Below are positions 12,147 to 17,711 of a stretch of 21,702 nucleotides of DNA, in pieces. Origin of the DNA: a virus. The notes beneath the pieces were generated by a model, which was not told the origin of the DNA, searched no databases, and was given only the letters and a program-made list of their open reading frames with translations. The DNA lies in IMG/VR virus record IMGVR_UViG_3300027759_000480, positions 1-21,702 of that record; one strand, written 5' to 3'. The first letter of the stretch is position 1. Each line of letters starts with the position of its first letter. The translations under genes and the position numbers were made by a program.

Positions 12147-12275
12147 ATGGGTTTTATAGAAATAGTAGATATAGATAATGACGGCGTGTCCGTTACAGAA
12201 ATGTCAGAGGCTTCTGATATTGTAAGATTAGAAATTACATTAGCAATGATTTCAGAAATGAAAGGAAATAAATAA
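12147..12275 (+). CDS. 42-aa microprotein with EF-hand-like loop
   Basis: The frame reads M-G-F-I-E-I-V-D-I-D-N-D-G-V-S-V-T-E-M-S and ends E-M-K-G-N-K. D-I-D-N-D-G-x-x-V-T-E resembles a calcium-binding EF-hand or dockerin loop, but the closing Glu is at loop position 11 rather than 12, so calcium binding is uncertain. It is the first rightward gene after the hub. AGGA precedes the ATG by 9 nt and the next ATG directly follows its stop. Confidence 0.6.
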   Translation: MGFIEIVDIDNDGVSVTEMSEASDIVRLEITLAMISEMKGNK

Positions 12276-12434
12276 ATGAATAAAATGGATAAGATAGATT
12301 TAATTCATAGTGAATTAAACGCACAATACAATGACAGCATAATGGCTGACTATGCATTACTTGGTACACTAAAAGCAATAGTGACTATTGAACAATTAGA
12401 TAAGTTAATTAAAATGAAAGGTTGGAATAAATAA
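12276..12434 (+). CDS. 52-aa helical microprotein
   Basis: The frame reads M-N-K-M-D-K-I-D-L-I-H-S-E-L-N-A-Q-Y-N-D, then S-I-M-A-D-Y-A-L-L-G, and ends E-Q-L-D-K-L-I-K-M-K-G-W-N-K. It is likely two helices. The start directly abuts the previous stop and its stop overlaps the next start (TAATG at 12432-12436). No family recognised. Confidence 0.6.
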   Translation: MNKMDKIDLIHSELNAQYNDSIMADYALLGTLKAIVTIEQLDKLIKMKGWNK

Positions 12435-12544
12435 TGAGTTTAGTATGCTGGAGATGTGAAACAGATATTCCTATGAATACCCCTGTGCATGATAACAAAT
12501 ATGCCCTTTGCTATGATTGTGCTATGGATAAGGTGGGTGCGTAA
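12434..12544 (+). CDS. 36-aa zinc-ribbon-like microprotein
   Basis: Cys pairs C5-W-R-C8 and C26-Y-D-C29 frame a 17-residue loop. Text around both pairs (R-C-E-T-D-I; A-L-C-Y-D-C) matches the leftward microprotein at 11375-11530. Start and stop both overlap neighbours by TAATG. This is the first of several Cys-pair microproteins in the block. Confidence 0.65.
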   Translation: MSLVCWRCETDIPMNTPVHDNKYALCYDCAMDKVGA

Positions 12545-12693
12545 TGAAAGGTATCAAATGTTTATTCTGTGACGACTATGACACAACAAAAGATATAGAT
12601 AAGGATTGGTTCTTATGTCTGTCCTGTGGTATAGACTATGAATTAAAAGATAACAAAATAAGCGAAATATGGTTAGGAGTAAGAAATGCATAA
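12544..12693 (+). CDS. 49-aa zinc-ribbon-like microprotein
   Basis: C6-L-F-C9 and C25-L-S-C28 make a likely four-Cys zinc site. The C-terminal part (D-Y-E-L-K-D-N-K-I-S-E-I-W-L-G-V) looks like a strand and helix. TAATG joins it to the previous gene, and its end overlaps the next start by 8 bases. No enzyme motif. Confidence 0.65.
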   Translation: MKGIKCLFCDDYDTTKDIDKDWFLCLSCGIDYELKDNKISEIWLGVRNA

Positions 12694-12826
12694 ATGCGAA
12701 ATATGTAATGGAGAAAAGAAATTCTTTCAGACTACTTGTGAGGTGTGTTGGTCAAGACAATCACACCCTGCATACTATAGTAAGATACAAGAAATAATTA
12801 ACAGAAAGGACTATGAAAATGTCTAA
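12686..12826 (+). CDS. 46-aa Cys-rich microprotein
   Basis: C4-E-I-C7 and C18-E-V-C21 suggest a short zinc knuckle, followed by a basic helix (S-K-I-Q-E-I-I-N-R-K-D-Y). Its start lies in the end of the previous gene, preceded by GGAG at 12676-12679. It overlaps the start of the next gene at its 3' end. Possible nucleic-acid-binding adapter, unproven. Confidence 0.6.
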   Translation: MHKCEICNGEKKFFQTTCEVCWSRQSHPAYYSKIQEIINRKDYENV

Positions 12827-13067
12827 CTCAACTCAACTATGGTGGAAAGGTGCTATCACTCAATTTGGTGATATGCAAAAAGTCTATGATGATGAAACAC
12901 TATGGACTCTTGAAAGTAAAGACGGCTCTTATGCTAGTGTTATCGTTAATGGAGAACTGGCAAAAAGTTGGCGTCAAGAGGGTGCATGGAACTTAGCAAG
13001 AAAATATGCTGAGTCTTTACTGTTTAGACGAGAACAACTACTACAAGAGGGATGGGTTACTGACTAA
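12819..13067 (+). CDS. 82-aa protein of unknown function
   Basis: The product begins M-S-N-S-T-Q-L-W-W-K-G-A-I-T-Q-F. I chose ATG 12819 over 12813 because AAAGGA (12805-12810) is 8 nt away, the better spacing. The sequence alternates beta strands (W-T-L-E-S-K-D-G-S-Y-A-S-V-I-V) with a long helix (A-W-N-L-A-R-K-Y-A-E-S-L-L-F), resembling small alpha/beta phage early proteins. No known family recognised. Its stop overlaps the next start by TAATG. Confidence 0.7.
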   Translation: MSNSTQLWWKGAITQFGDMQKVYDDETLWTLESKDGSYASVIVNGELAKSWRQEGAWNLARKYAESLLFRREQLLQEGWVTD

Positions 13068-13174
13068 TGGCTACTTGCGATATTTGTAAAACTAAGATAA
13101 ACTATGACGAAGACGGAGGGCACATATACAATGACGGAAGTGTATTGTGTCCACCTTGCGAGGAGGAACAATAA
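13067..13174 (+). CDS. 35-aa zinc-ribbon-like microprotein
   Basis: C4-D-I-C7 and C28-P-P-C31 bracket a D-E-D-G-G-H-I-Y-N-D-G-S-V-L loop, a classic zinc-ribbon hairpin outline. TAATG overlaps link it to both neighbours. Its terminal codons GAG-GAG-GAA provide the ribosome-binding site of the next gene. Confidence 0.65.
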   Translation: MATCDICKTKINYDEDGGHIYNDGSVLCPPCEEEQ

Positions 13175-13377
13175 TGAAGCCACAATGGTTAGCACACTTA
13201 GAAACAGCAAGAGATAAAATACTAGTAGCACAAAGTTGTTTAGATGAAACAGCGTATTTTGCTGAATTATCTGAAAGCACAAAAGAACAACTATTGCGAT
13301 TGTCAGAGCATTGTAGTAAGATGACAATGCACTTAAACGCACTAACAAAACTAGAAAAGGAGAAAGTAAATGTCTGA
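13174..13377 (+). CDS. 67-aa helical protein
   Basis: The product begins M-K-P-Q-W-L-A-H-L-E-T-A-R-D-K-I. The start at 13174 is chosen because GAGGAGGAAC lies just upstream and the ATG overlaps the previous stop; an upstream GTG would read into the zinc-ribbon gene. It predicts as two or three helices with an H-C-S-K-M-T-M-H segment. Function unknown. Its end overlaps the next start. Confidence 0.65.
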   Translation: MKPQWLAHLETARDKILVAQSCLDETAYFAELSESTKEQLLRLSEHCSKMTMHLNALTKLEKEKVNV

Positions 13378-13528
13378 CCCAAGATTTTTAATGGCAGAGA
13401 CTTATACAATACTAAAAGGAAATTCTAAACTAGAAGACGCTTTTAGTGAAGAAATAAATAAAGTTAATTCACCAGAAGAAGCGATTGAAGTTTGTTTTAA
13501 GTATCAAGAGTTGGTGACAAATGCCTAA
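13370..13528 (+). CDS. 52-aa acidic microprotein
   Basis: The frame reads M-S-D-P-R-F-L-M-A-E-T-Y-T-I-L-K-G-N-S-K and ends Y-Q-E-L-V-T-N-A. AAAGGAG lies 7 nt before the ATG, a strong site. It overlaps the preceding gene by 8 bases and the next by 8 bases. Helical, no family recognised. Confidence 0.65.
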   Translation: MSDPRFLMAETYTILKGNSKLEDAFSEEINKVNSPEEAIEVCFKYQELVTNA

Positions 13529-13787
13529 AAAACTAATTCACACTATGGTTGATGAGTTATTTGATAAAGAACTAGATAGTGATTTAATAGATGAGATTGT
13601 AGAAGAACGCAATTTCATTGTGAACACACTTAGGTCATGGATTGAAACAGACGAAGTTTGGCAACAAATGGTAGATGACAAGGAACAGAGAAAGTCTTTC
13701 CTAAACAATATGCAAATGCTATTCTTGACGGAATTGCAAAATAGCACTCTTATTGAACTAGCCACAACAAGACATGGAGACAAATAA
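13521..13787 (+). CDS. 88-aa acidic helical protein, unknown
   Basis: The 88-residue product starts M-P-K-K-L-I-H-T-M-V-D-E-L-F-D-K and has long amphipathic helices (L-I-D-E-I-V-E-E-R-N-F-I-V-N-T-L; F-L-N-N-M-Q-M-L-F-L-T-E-L-Q). It has no Cys pairs, unlike its neighbours. The stop overlaps the next microgene by TAATG. Function unknown. Confidence 0.7.
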   Translation: MPKKLIHTMVDELFDKELDSDLIDEIVEERNFIVNTLRSWIETDEVWQQMVDDKEQRKSFLNNMQMLFLTELQNSTLIELATTRHGDK

Positions 13788-13864
13788 TGTTAAAGATAGT
13801 GCTAATAGGCATAGCCTTATATATATTTGTTATATATCTTAATAGATATGATAAGGAATTGTAA
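13787..13864 (+). CDS. 25-aa membrane microprotein
   Basis: The frame reads M-L-K-I-V-L-I-G-I-A-L-Y-I-F-V-I-Y-L-N-R then Y-D-K-E-L: one membrane segment with charges on the C-terminal side. It is linked by TAATG to the gene before it, and its end contains the AAGGA site of the gene after it. Confidence 0.5.
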   Translation: MLKIVLIGIALYIFVIYLNRYDKEL

Positions 13865-13865
13865 A

Positions 13866-14099
13866 ATGTCTGCTAAAATAAAAAGCATGGAACTAGTACA
13901 CGCTGATATTTTATACCCTGACCAACTTATGCCTAATGACATAATCAAAGTAGAAAATGATTTACTAACGATTGTGTCAGTAGAAGATACTGAAACAGGT
14001 TACAAGATAACAACACTAAATGAATTTGGTGAACAAGATTTTATTGAAACAGATAACGAAACCAGATTTGATTTATTTGTTTTTGTTGGCAACAACTGA
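13866..14099 (+). CDS. SH3-like small beta protein (paralog of 19746-19973)
   Basis: The 77-residue product begins M-S-A-K-I-K-S-M-E-L-V-H. I start at 13866 because AAGGA lies 8 nt before it. The core P-N-D-I-I-K-V-E-N-D-L-L-T-I-V-S-V-E-D matches V-G-D-L-I-K-I-K-Q-E-V-F-Q-V-I-N-L-V-D in the protein at 19746-19973, and both continue T-x-x-G-[YW]-[KD]-I-x-x-L-[ND]. This gives a five-strand SH3-like barrel prediction. It is the last gene of the first rightward operon. Function unknown; such barrels often bind protein or nucleic acid. Confidence 0.7.
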   Translation: MSAKIKSMELVHADILYPDQLMPNDIIKVENDLLTIVSVEDTETGYKITTLNEFGEQDFIETDNETRFDLFVFVGNN

Positions 14100-14200
14100 G
14101 GATCCACGCCCGAGCCATCCACAACTTATCCACAGGCTTTACGTACGACACACTACCCCCCCTGCTTGACCCTGTCAGTCTAATATGATATATTTATTCT
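14100..14200. promoter_or_regulatory. Regulatory spacer with repeats, DnaA-like box and promoter
   Basis: The spacer holds GCCCGAGCC (14108-14116), TTATCCACA (14126-14134), TTTACGTACGACA (14138-14150), a seven-C tract, and the promoter below. The same ordered parts occur in the 11.95-12.1 kb hub. Confidence 0.6.
14166..14194 (+). promoter_or_regulatory. Promoter TTGACC-17-TATATT, leaderless start
   Basis: TTGACC (14166-14171) and TATATT (14189-14194) with a 17-base spacer are followed by TATTCT and the ATG at 14201. This is a rightward gene obeying the 6-nt leaderless rule of the leftward genes. Confidence 0.7.
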
Positions 14201-14338
14201 ATGTTCAATTATTTCCAAAAACCTAAAGAGCAGATTAGGCGTATCCAAGAATTGCGTAGGTCTGGTGCTAGTACACCTATGCCTAATAAAAAAAAGTATT
14301 CAAGAAAAAACAAATATAAAGGAAAAGAAAATGAATAA
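14201..14338 (+). CDS. 45-aa basic microprotein preceding the GP88-like gene
   Basis: The frame reads M-F-N-Y-F-Q-K-P-K-E-Q-I-R-R-I-Q-E-L-R-R, followed by a Lys/Arg-rich tail with K-K-K-Y-S-R-K-N-K-Y-K-G-K. It probably binds nucleic acid or an acidic partner. No ribosome-binding site fits between the -10 and the ATG. It overlaps the next gene by 8 bases, and its AAAGGA codons serve as the next ribosome-binding site. Confidence 0.65.
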   Translation: MFNYFQKPKEQIRRIQELRRSGASTPMPNKKKYSRKNKYKGKENE

Positions 14339-15053
14339 GTTAAAACGCTCACACGATAGAAAAGTTACTAACCTAGTTAATAATGCAGGCAATGGTAGTC
14401 TTATTCAAAATACTTTTGGCCTACCTGCAGGGAAAAACTATTCCTGTCCTGGTGCTACATCCATATGTGAGAAAGTATGTTATGCAGGAAAACTAGAAAA
14501 ACTATACAAGGCTGTCAAGGCTAACCTATTGCATAATTGGGAATTACTTAAAGACGCTAACTACACTCAAATGTATTTATTGTTAGATGACATGATAAAA
14601 GATTTTGTTAAAGATTGTGATAAACGCAATGCAGAAAAATTATTCCGTATTCACTGGGACGGAGATTTCTTCAATGATACATATACTAATGCCTGGTATT
14701 CAATAATTAAAGATAACCCTACAATAAAATTTTGGGTATATACAAGAGTAATGTCTGCAGCGTTAATTCTAAAAGACTTACCTAATCTATCCTTATACTA
14801 TTCTACAGATAGCGATAATACAGACAATGCTAAAGTGTTATCTGTTGACCATGGAATTAAATTAGCATATCTTGCAGATACATTTGCAATGGGTAAGGAA
14901 CAACTACTTAACTTAGTTAATGCTAAGGGTGTTCCATGTCCTGAGAATAATAAAAAAATTCCTCTTATTGACAAGGGTGGCAGTGCATGTGTAAAATGTA
15001 GTCAATGTGTAGTTGGAAGGAATAATATTTTGTTTAGTGCAACTAAAAAATGA
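14331..15053 (+). CDS. GP88-like phage protein with two Cys clusters
   Basis: The 240-residue protein matches my recollection of the 'gene product 88' family of actinobacteriophages: F-G-L-P-A-G-K-N-Y-S-C-P-G-A near 29-42 and C46-E-K-V-C50-Y-A. Then come F-R-I-H-W-D-G-D-F-F near the middle, F-W-V-Y-T-R, and a C-terminal cluster C203-P ... C220-V-K-C223-S-Q-C226. Seven conserved-looking cysteines suggest a metal or iron-sulphur site. The biochemical role of the family is not established to my knowledge. The start is ATG 14331 (AAAGGA upstream, overlapping the previous gene by 8 bases), not the upstream in-frame ATG at 14265 inside the basic microgene. The H-W-D-G-D-F and V-Y-T-R motifs look like an active site. 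Confidence 0.8.
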   Translation: MNKLKRSHDRKVTNLVNNAGNGSLIQNTFGLPAGKNYSCPGATSICEKVCYAGKLEKLYKAVKANLLHNWELLKDANYTQMYLLLDDMIKDFVKDCDKRNAEKLFRIHWDGDFFNDTYTNAWYSIIKDNPTIKFWVYTRVMSAALILKDLPNLSLYYSTDSDNTDNAKVLSVDHGIKLAYLADTFAMGKEQLLNLVNAKGVPCPENNKKIPLIDKGGSACVKCSQCVVGRNNILFSATKK

Positions 15054-15106
15054 AATTAGTTTATTTTGTTGCCTGGTGTTTATTTTGTTTATTCTTAATT
15101 CAGTGA
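15050..15106 (+). CDS. 18-aa hydrophobic peptide (doubtful)
   Basis: An ATGA overlap with the GP88-like stop opens M-K-L-V-Y-F-V-A-W-C-L-F-C-L-F-L-I-Q. It could be a membrane peptide, but such a short frame can arise by chance. Confidence 0.3.
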   Translation: MKLVYFVAWCLFCLFLIQ

Positions 15107-15174
15107 TCTGCTAAAAGGCCCGAGCCGCAGGCGTATCCTATCACATTATTAAGGTGCTTGTCAACCCCCCCCTG

Positions 15175-15190
15175 TGTGAAATATATCACA
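15175..15190 (+). promoter_or_regulatory. Perfect CRP/GlxR-type operator TGTGA-N6-TCACA
   Basis: TGTGA AATATA TCACA is an exact match to the CRP-family palindrome, and its TA at the centre fits the actinobacterial GlxR consensus TGTGANNTANNTCACA. Its centre (15182.5) is about 62-65 bases before the predicted start of the promoter at 15212-15240, close to the class-I activation position. Confidence 0.65.
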
Positions 15191-15211
15191 GAAAAAATGT
15201 CATAATGTCAC

Positions 15212-15240
15212 TTGTAAATGTCAGATAAAAATGTTAGTAT
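15212..15240 (+). promoter_or_regulatory. Promoter TTGTAA-17-TAGTAT
   Basis: TTGTAA (15212-15217) and TAGTAT (15235-15240) are spaced by 17 bases. The leader has AAGGAG 7 nt before the ATG at 15269. The weak -35 fits an activator-dependent promoter. Confidence 0.6.
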
Positions 15241-15268
15241 TGGATACAACAACAATTAAGGAGAAAAT

Positions 15269-15436
15269 ATGTCAGTAGCAGTTGCAGATTTTAAGGTGGG
15301 CGATAAGTTCGTTACACAAAAGTCAAAAGCAGAAGGAATTATCACAGAGTTAATTCCACAACCAAATGGCAATATCCGTGTAAAACTTGATGTTAATGGT
15401 CAAACACGATATACTACTTGGACAGCAAAGAAATAA
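15269..15436 (+). CDS. 55-aa SH3-like small protein
   Basis: The frame reads M-S-V-A-V-A-D-F-K-V-G-D-K-F-V-T-Q-K-S-K, then A-E-G-I-I-T-E-L-I-P-Q-P-N-G-N-I-R-V-K-L and ends R-Y-T-T-W-T-A-K-K. The V-G-D-x-F-V opening with alternating strands suggests a small SH3/KOW-like barrel. AAGGAG gives a strong ribosome-binding site. Its dedicated, apparently activator-controlled promoter and terminator make it a one-gene unit, so it is likely expressed in quantity. Confidence 0.75.
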   Translation: MSVAVADFKVGDKFVTQKSKAEGIITELIPQPNGNIRVKLDVNGQTRYTTWTAKK

Positions 15437-15444
15437 ATAAGATT

Positions 15445-15470
15445 GAGAGGGGGCAACCCTGTCCCCTTTC
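15445..15470 (+). terminator. Stem-loop after the 55-aa gene
   Basis: GAGAGGGG (15445-15452) pairs with CCCCTTTC (15463-15470) through eight pairs including one G-T. There is no long T-run, so it may be a pausing or mRNA-protecting hairpin rather than a full terminator. Confidence 0.5.
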
Positions 15471-15506
15471 ATTAGCAGTATCCCCCTACAAAACAAAGGA
15501 AATCAA

Positions 15507-15965
15507 ATGGCAGGAAAAGCGATAAATGTAAAGGTAGCCAGAACTAAGGTTATCAAAGCATTAGAAGTAAAAGTTCAAGAAATGCAAAATGCACAAATGA
15601 ACTATGAGTTGTTAGTCAGTAAGCATGAGTCAGACTATGCTGATTGGAAAAGCAAAGTAGCCCAAATTGCTTATGCTCATCTTGACTCAGTAAAAGATAA
15701 GCAAAAGACTATATCTGTTAGAAATGCTTGGCACAATGACGACAATATCAGAGTTGATGTTGAAGTAGAAGTTCCAAAAGATAAAATTCCAGCAGAACCA
15801 GAGTCACCAAAAAATCCTTTCCAAACAAGTGGATATGGTCGCAACTATATTGGTGGCTTTGAGGACAGACTTGCAGAAATAACAAATGCAATTCGTGTTC
15901 TAAGTATGTCAGATGAGGAAGTAGTCTCAACCTCAACTTACCAATCTGTGAGTCGCTACTTATAG
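15507..15965 (+). CDS. Coiled-coil phage protein, 152 aa
   Basis: The product has a long N-terminal coiled coil (about 10-70: V-I-K-A-L-E-V-K-V-Q-E-M-Q-N-A-Q, then Y-E-L-L-V-S-K-H-E-S-D-Y-A-D-W). A beta strand pair rich in V-D-V-E-V-E-V-P follows, then a Pro-rich linker (P-A-E-P-E-S-P-K-N-P-F), and a C-terminal helix with an L-S-M-S-D-E-E-V-V tail. AAAGGA is 6 nt upstream. I know similar phage proteins of unknown function; none has an assigned activity. The gene is followed by a structured 3' region. Confidence 0.7.
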   Translation: MAGKAINVKVARTKVIKALEVKVQEMQNAQMNYELLVSKHESDYADWKSKVAQIAYAHLDSVKDKQKTISVRNAWHNDDNIRVDVEVEVPKDKIPAEPESPKNPFQTSGYGRNYIGGFEDRLAEITNAIRVLSMSDEEVVSTSTYQSVSRYL

Positions 15966-15966
15966 A

Positions 15967-16050
15967 TTTTGGCAAGAACCAAATACATGGATATTAGTTC
16001 CATACACTTGGTAGCCAAAACAACCTGAGCATGTTGCTAAACTGCTCACC
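15967..16050 (+). ncRNA. Structured 3' UTR element, copy 1
   Basis: Three nested stems form one long hairpin: TTTTGGC/GCCAAAA (15967-15973 with 16014-16020), ACCAA/TTGGT (15978-15982 with 16008-16012) and ATGGA/TCCAT (15987-15991 with 15999-16003). It is followed at 16023-16050 by ACCTGAGCATGT...AAACTGCTCACC, with stem GAGCA/TGCTC. The second hairpin recurs almost unchanged at 17732-17761. It may be a structured RNA, RNase-processing site or leader of the 16075 gene. Confidence 0.55.
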
Positions 16051-16074
16051 AACCCTACTACTTAAGGAAACTAA

Positions 16075-16512
16075 ATGGGATTAGATATGTATCTATACGC
16101 AAGACAATTTGCTTTCAATGGTTTTAAAAATCAAGACCTATATGATAAATTAGTTCAAGAGGCACCGTTTGCACTTGATACTGCAACGCTACAAGTACAG
16201 GTGGCCTATTGGAGAAAAGCAAATCAGATTCATAAATGGTTTGTTGACCACGTACAGGACGGTAACGATAACTGCGAAGAGTATCGTGTAACACGAGACC
16301 AACTGCAATTATTATTAGATAATTGTAAACTAGTATTAATGCATAAAGAAGAGGCAAAGACTTTATTGCCAAGGCAAGAGGGGTTCTTCTTTGGTTCATA
16401 TGAATACGATGAATTCTATTGGTATGACATTCAAGATACTATAGAACAAATAGAAAAGATTTTAAATGAATACCCCGAAGAATGGGATTTTCAATATCAG
16501 TCTAGTTGGTAG
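16075..16512 (+). CDS. MGLDMYLY-type conserved phage protein
   Basis: The 145-residue product starts M-G-L-D-M-Y-L-Y-A-R, an N-terminus I recognise from a widespread phage/prophage family of unknown function. Typical later motifs are present: V-A-Y-W-R-K-A-N-Q-I-H-K-W-F-V-D near 43-58, D-N-C-E-E-Y in the middle, and G-F-F-F-G-S-Y-E-Y-D-E-F-Y near 113-126. The conserved W, H and acidic residues suggest a ligand-binding pocket, but no reaction is known. AAGGA lies 8 nt before the ATG. Confidence 0.75.
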   Translation: MGLDMYLYARQFAFNGFKNQDLYDKLVQEAPFALDTATLQVQVAYWRKANQIHKWFVDHVQDGNDNCEEYRVTRDQLQLLLDNCKLVLMHKEEAKTLLPRQEGFFFGSYEYDEFYWYDIQDTIEQIEKILNEYPEEWDFQYQSSW

Positions 16513-16574
16513 GGGATGAATGCTGCAGGCCGCTCCGCTTGCAGCAGGATCCACTGGACCGCATTCGTAGGGTG

Positions 16575-16596
16575 TGCGGGATCCAGGGCGCCCGCA
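16575..16596 (+). terminator. GC-rich hairpin, likely terminator
   Basis: TGCGGG and CCCGCA form a 6-bp stem that encloses GGGCGCCC; AAAATG follows with no T-run. It lies after the 16075-16512 gene and is probably a terminator for it. Confidence 0.45.
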
Positions 16597-16646
16597 AAAT
16601 GTCCGATTTAGACCTTTAAGAAGCAAGAAAAATTATCCCGAAATGC

Positions 16647-16675
16647 TTGACATTGTCATAGGCTTAATATAAGAT
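16647..16675 (+). promoter_or_regulatory. Promoter TTGACA-17-TAAGAT for the DUF932 gene
   Basis: TTGACA (16647-16652) is a perfect -35 and TAAGAT (16670-16675) sits at 17 bases. The gene begins at 16704 with AAAGGA in its leader. Confidence 0.65.
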
Positions 16676-16703
16676 AAATATATCTACAACGAAAGGAAAT
16701 ACT

Positions 16704-17708
16704 ATGGCACATGCCTTAGAAGAAAAAGACGGACAAGTTGCTTTTGCCTTGAGAGGCAAACCTGCTTGGCATGGTCTAGCAAATGTGTTGTTCGATAAGG
16801 ACGAACACATTAACACTAGCACAATGTTAGATAGTGCAAAATTATCTAATTGGAATATACAGTTAGAGGAAATTCAAAATCCCGACAACTATCGTAGTCA
16901 CAAATCATCATACTATGTGACACGCACTAACCCTTTTGATTCTGGCACAGATATTTTAGGTGTCGTTGGCGAAAGATACAAAGTTGTTCAAAATGAACAA
17001 TTATTTGAATTTGGAGATAACCTATTGCATGGTGGTGCAAGTTGGGAATCTGCTGGTTCAATTAAAGATGGCACAGTCGTGTTCGGTTCTTTAACTATTC
17101 CAAAAGAGTTCACATTAGACCCACAAGGTGCTAATGATAAGACAACAACTTATCTCCTAGTGCATACTTCACATGACGGCTCAGTTGCTGTTCAAGCAAG
17201 TATCACACCTGTTAGAGTTGTGTGTCAAAATACTCTTAACCTTGCTCTAGGTAGCGTGAAGCAATCTTTCAAACTACGCCACACAGCAACTGTTGAGGGC
17301 AAGATTCAAGTTGCTCGCGAGGCTCTTGGATTAACAATCAGATATATGGACGACTTCGAAGCAGAAGCCAAAGCCTTATTTGAAACAAAAATCAACGACA
17401 AACAAGTCTACGATATAATCACTTCAATTTATCCAAAGCCCGACAAGGATAAAAAAGCAAGTGTTACTAAATGGGACAATAAAATAAGTTTAGTTAATGA
17501 CTTATATTTTGACTCACCTACTAATGCAAACATCAAAGGCACAGCGTGGGGCATGTTCAATGCTTTAACTGAGCGCTTAGATTACTTCAAGTCACGCAAG
17601 ACCGACTCTGAAAATACTCTTGCCTCTGCCTCTGGCTTTGACGCTATGCAAAATGCAGAAAAGAATAAATTATTTAGAGCCGTTAAAGAGTTGTCTGGCG
17701 TTAAATAA
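16704..17708 (+). CDS. DUF932 / TIGR03299-like phage-plasmid protein
   Basis: The 334-residue protein resembles the DUF932 (phage/plasmid-like TIGR03299) family. It has G-K-P-A-W-H-G-L near 18-25, R-T-N-P-F-D-S-G-T-D-I-L-G-V-V-G near 73-88, V-Q-N-E-Q-L-F-E-F, G-G-A-S-W-E-S-A-G, and T-P-V-R-V-V-C-Q-N-T-L-N-L-A near 166-179. The later part is helical with W-G-M-F-N-A-L-T-E-R-L-D-Y. Members occur on phages and plasmids, and the function is unsettled; a role in DNA metabolism is sometimes proposed. The length is close to the usual 300-350 residues. AAAGGAAAT precedes the ATG. Confidence 0.85.
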   Translation: MAHALEEKDGQVAFALRGKPAWHGLANVLFDKDEHINTSTMLDSAKLSNWNIQLEEIQNPDNYRSHKSSYYVTRTNPFDSGTDILGVVGERYKVVQNEQLFEFGDNLLHGGASWESAGSIKDGTVVFGSLTIPKEFTLDPQGANDKTTTYLLVHTSHDGSVAVQASITPVRVVCQNTLNLALGSVKQSFKLRHTATVEGKIQVAREALGLTIRYMDDFEAEAKALFETKINDKQVYDIITSIYPKPDKDKKASVTKWDNKISLVNDLYFDSPTNANIKGTAWGMFNALTERLDYFKSRKTDSENTLASASGFDAMQNAEKNKLFRAVKELSGVK

Positions 17709-17711
17709 GAA

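Larger units (their letters stand above)
15107..15268. other. Regulatory spacer upstream of the 15269 gene
   Basis: It contains GCCCGAGCC (15118-15126), a GTCAA followed by an eight-C tract, the CRP-like site, and the promoter listed below. No gene is visible. Confidence 0.6.
16513..16703. other. GC-rich folded spacer between 16512 and the DUF932 gene
   Basis: It begins with a multi-stem element: outer GAATGC/GCATTC (16518-16523 with 16561-16566) and TGCTGCA/TGCAGCA (16521-16527 with 16540-16546). A second hairpin, TGCGGG/CCCGCA (16575-16580 with 16591-16596), contains GGGCGCCC, and the motif CAAAATGTCCGATTT follows. TTAAGAA is at 16616-16622. The promoter is listed separately. Confidence 0.55.

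Noticed and set aside
13064-13783. Minus-strand frames with many Val, Ser and Leu across 13064-13409 and 13538-13783
   Set aside because: They overlap the tight run of rightward genes, which have coupled starts and ribosome-binding sites. They are antisense shadows.
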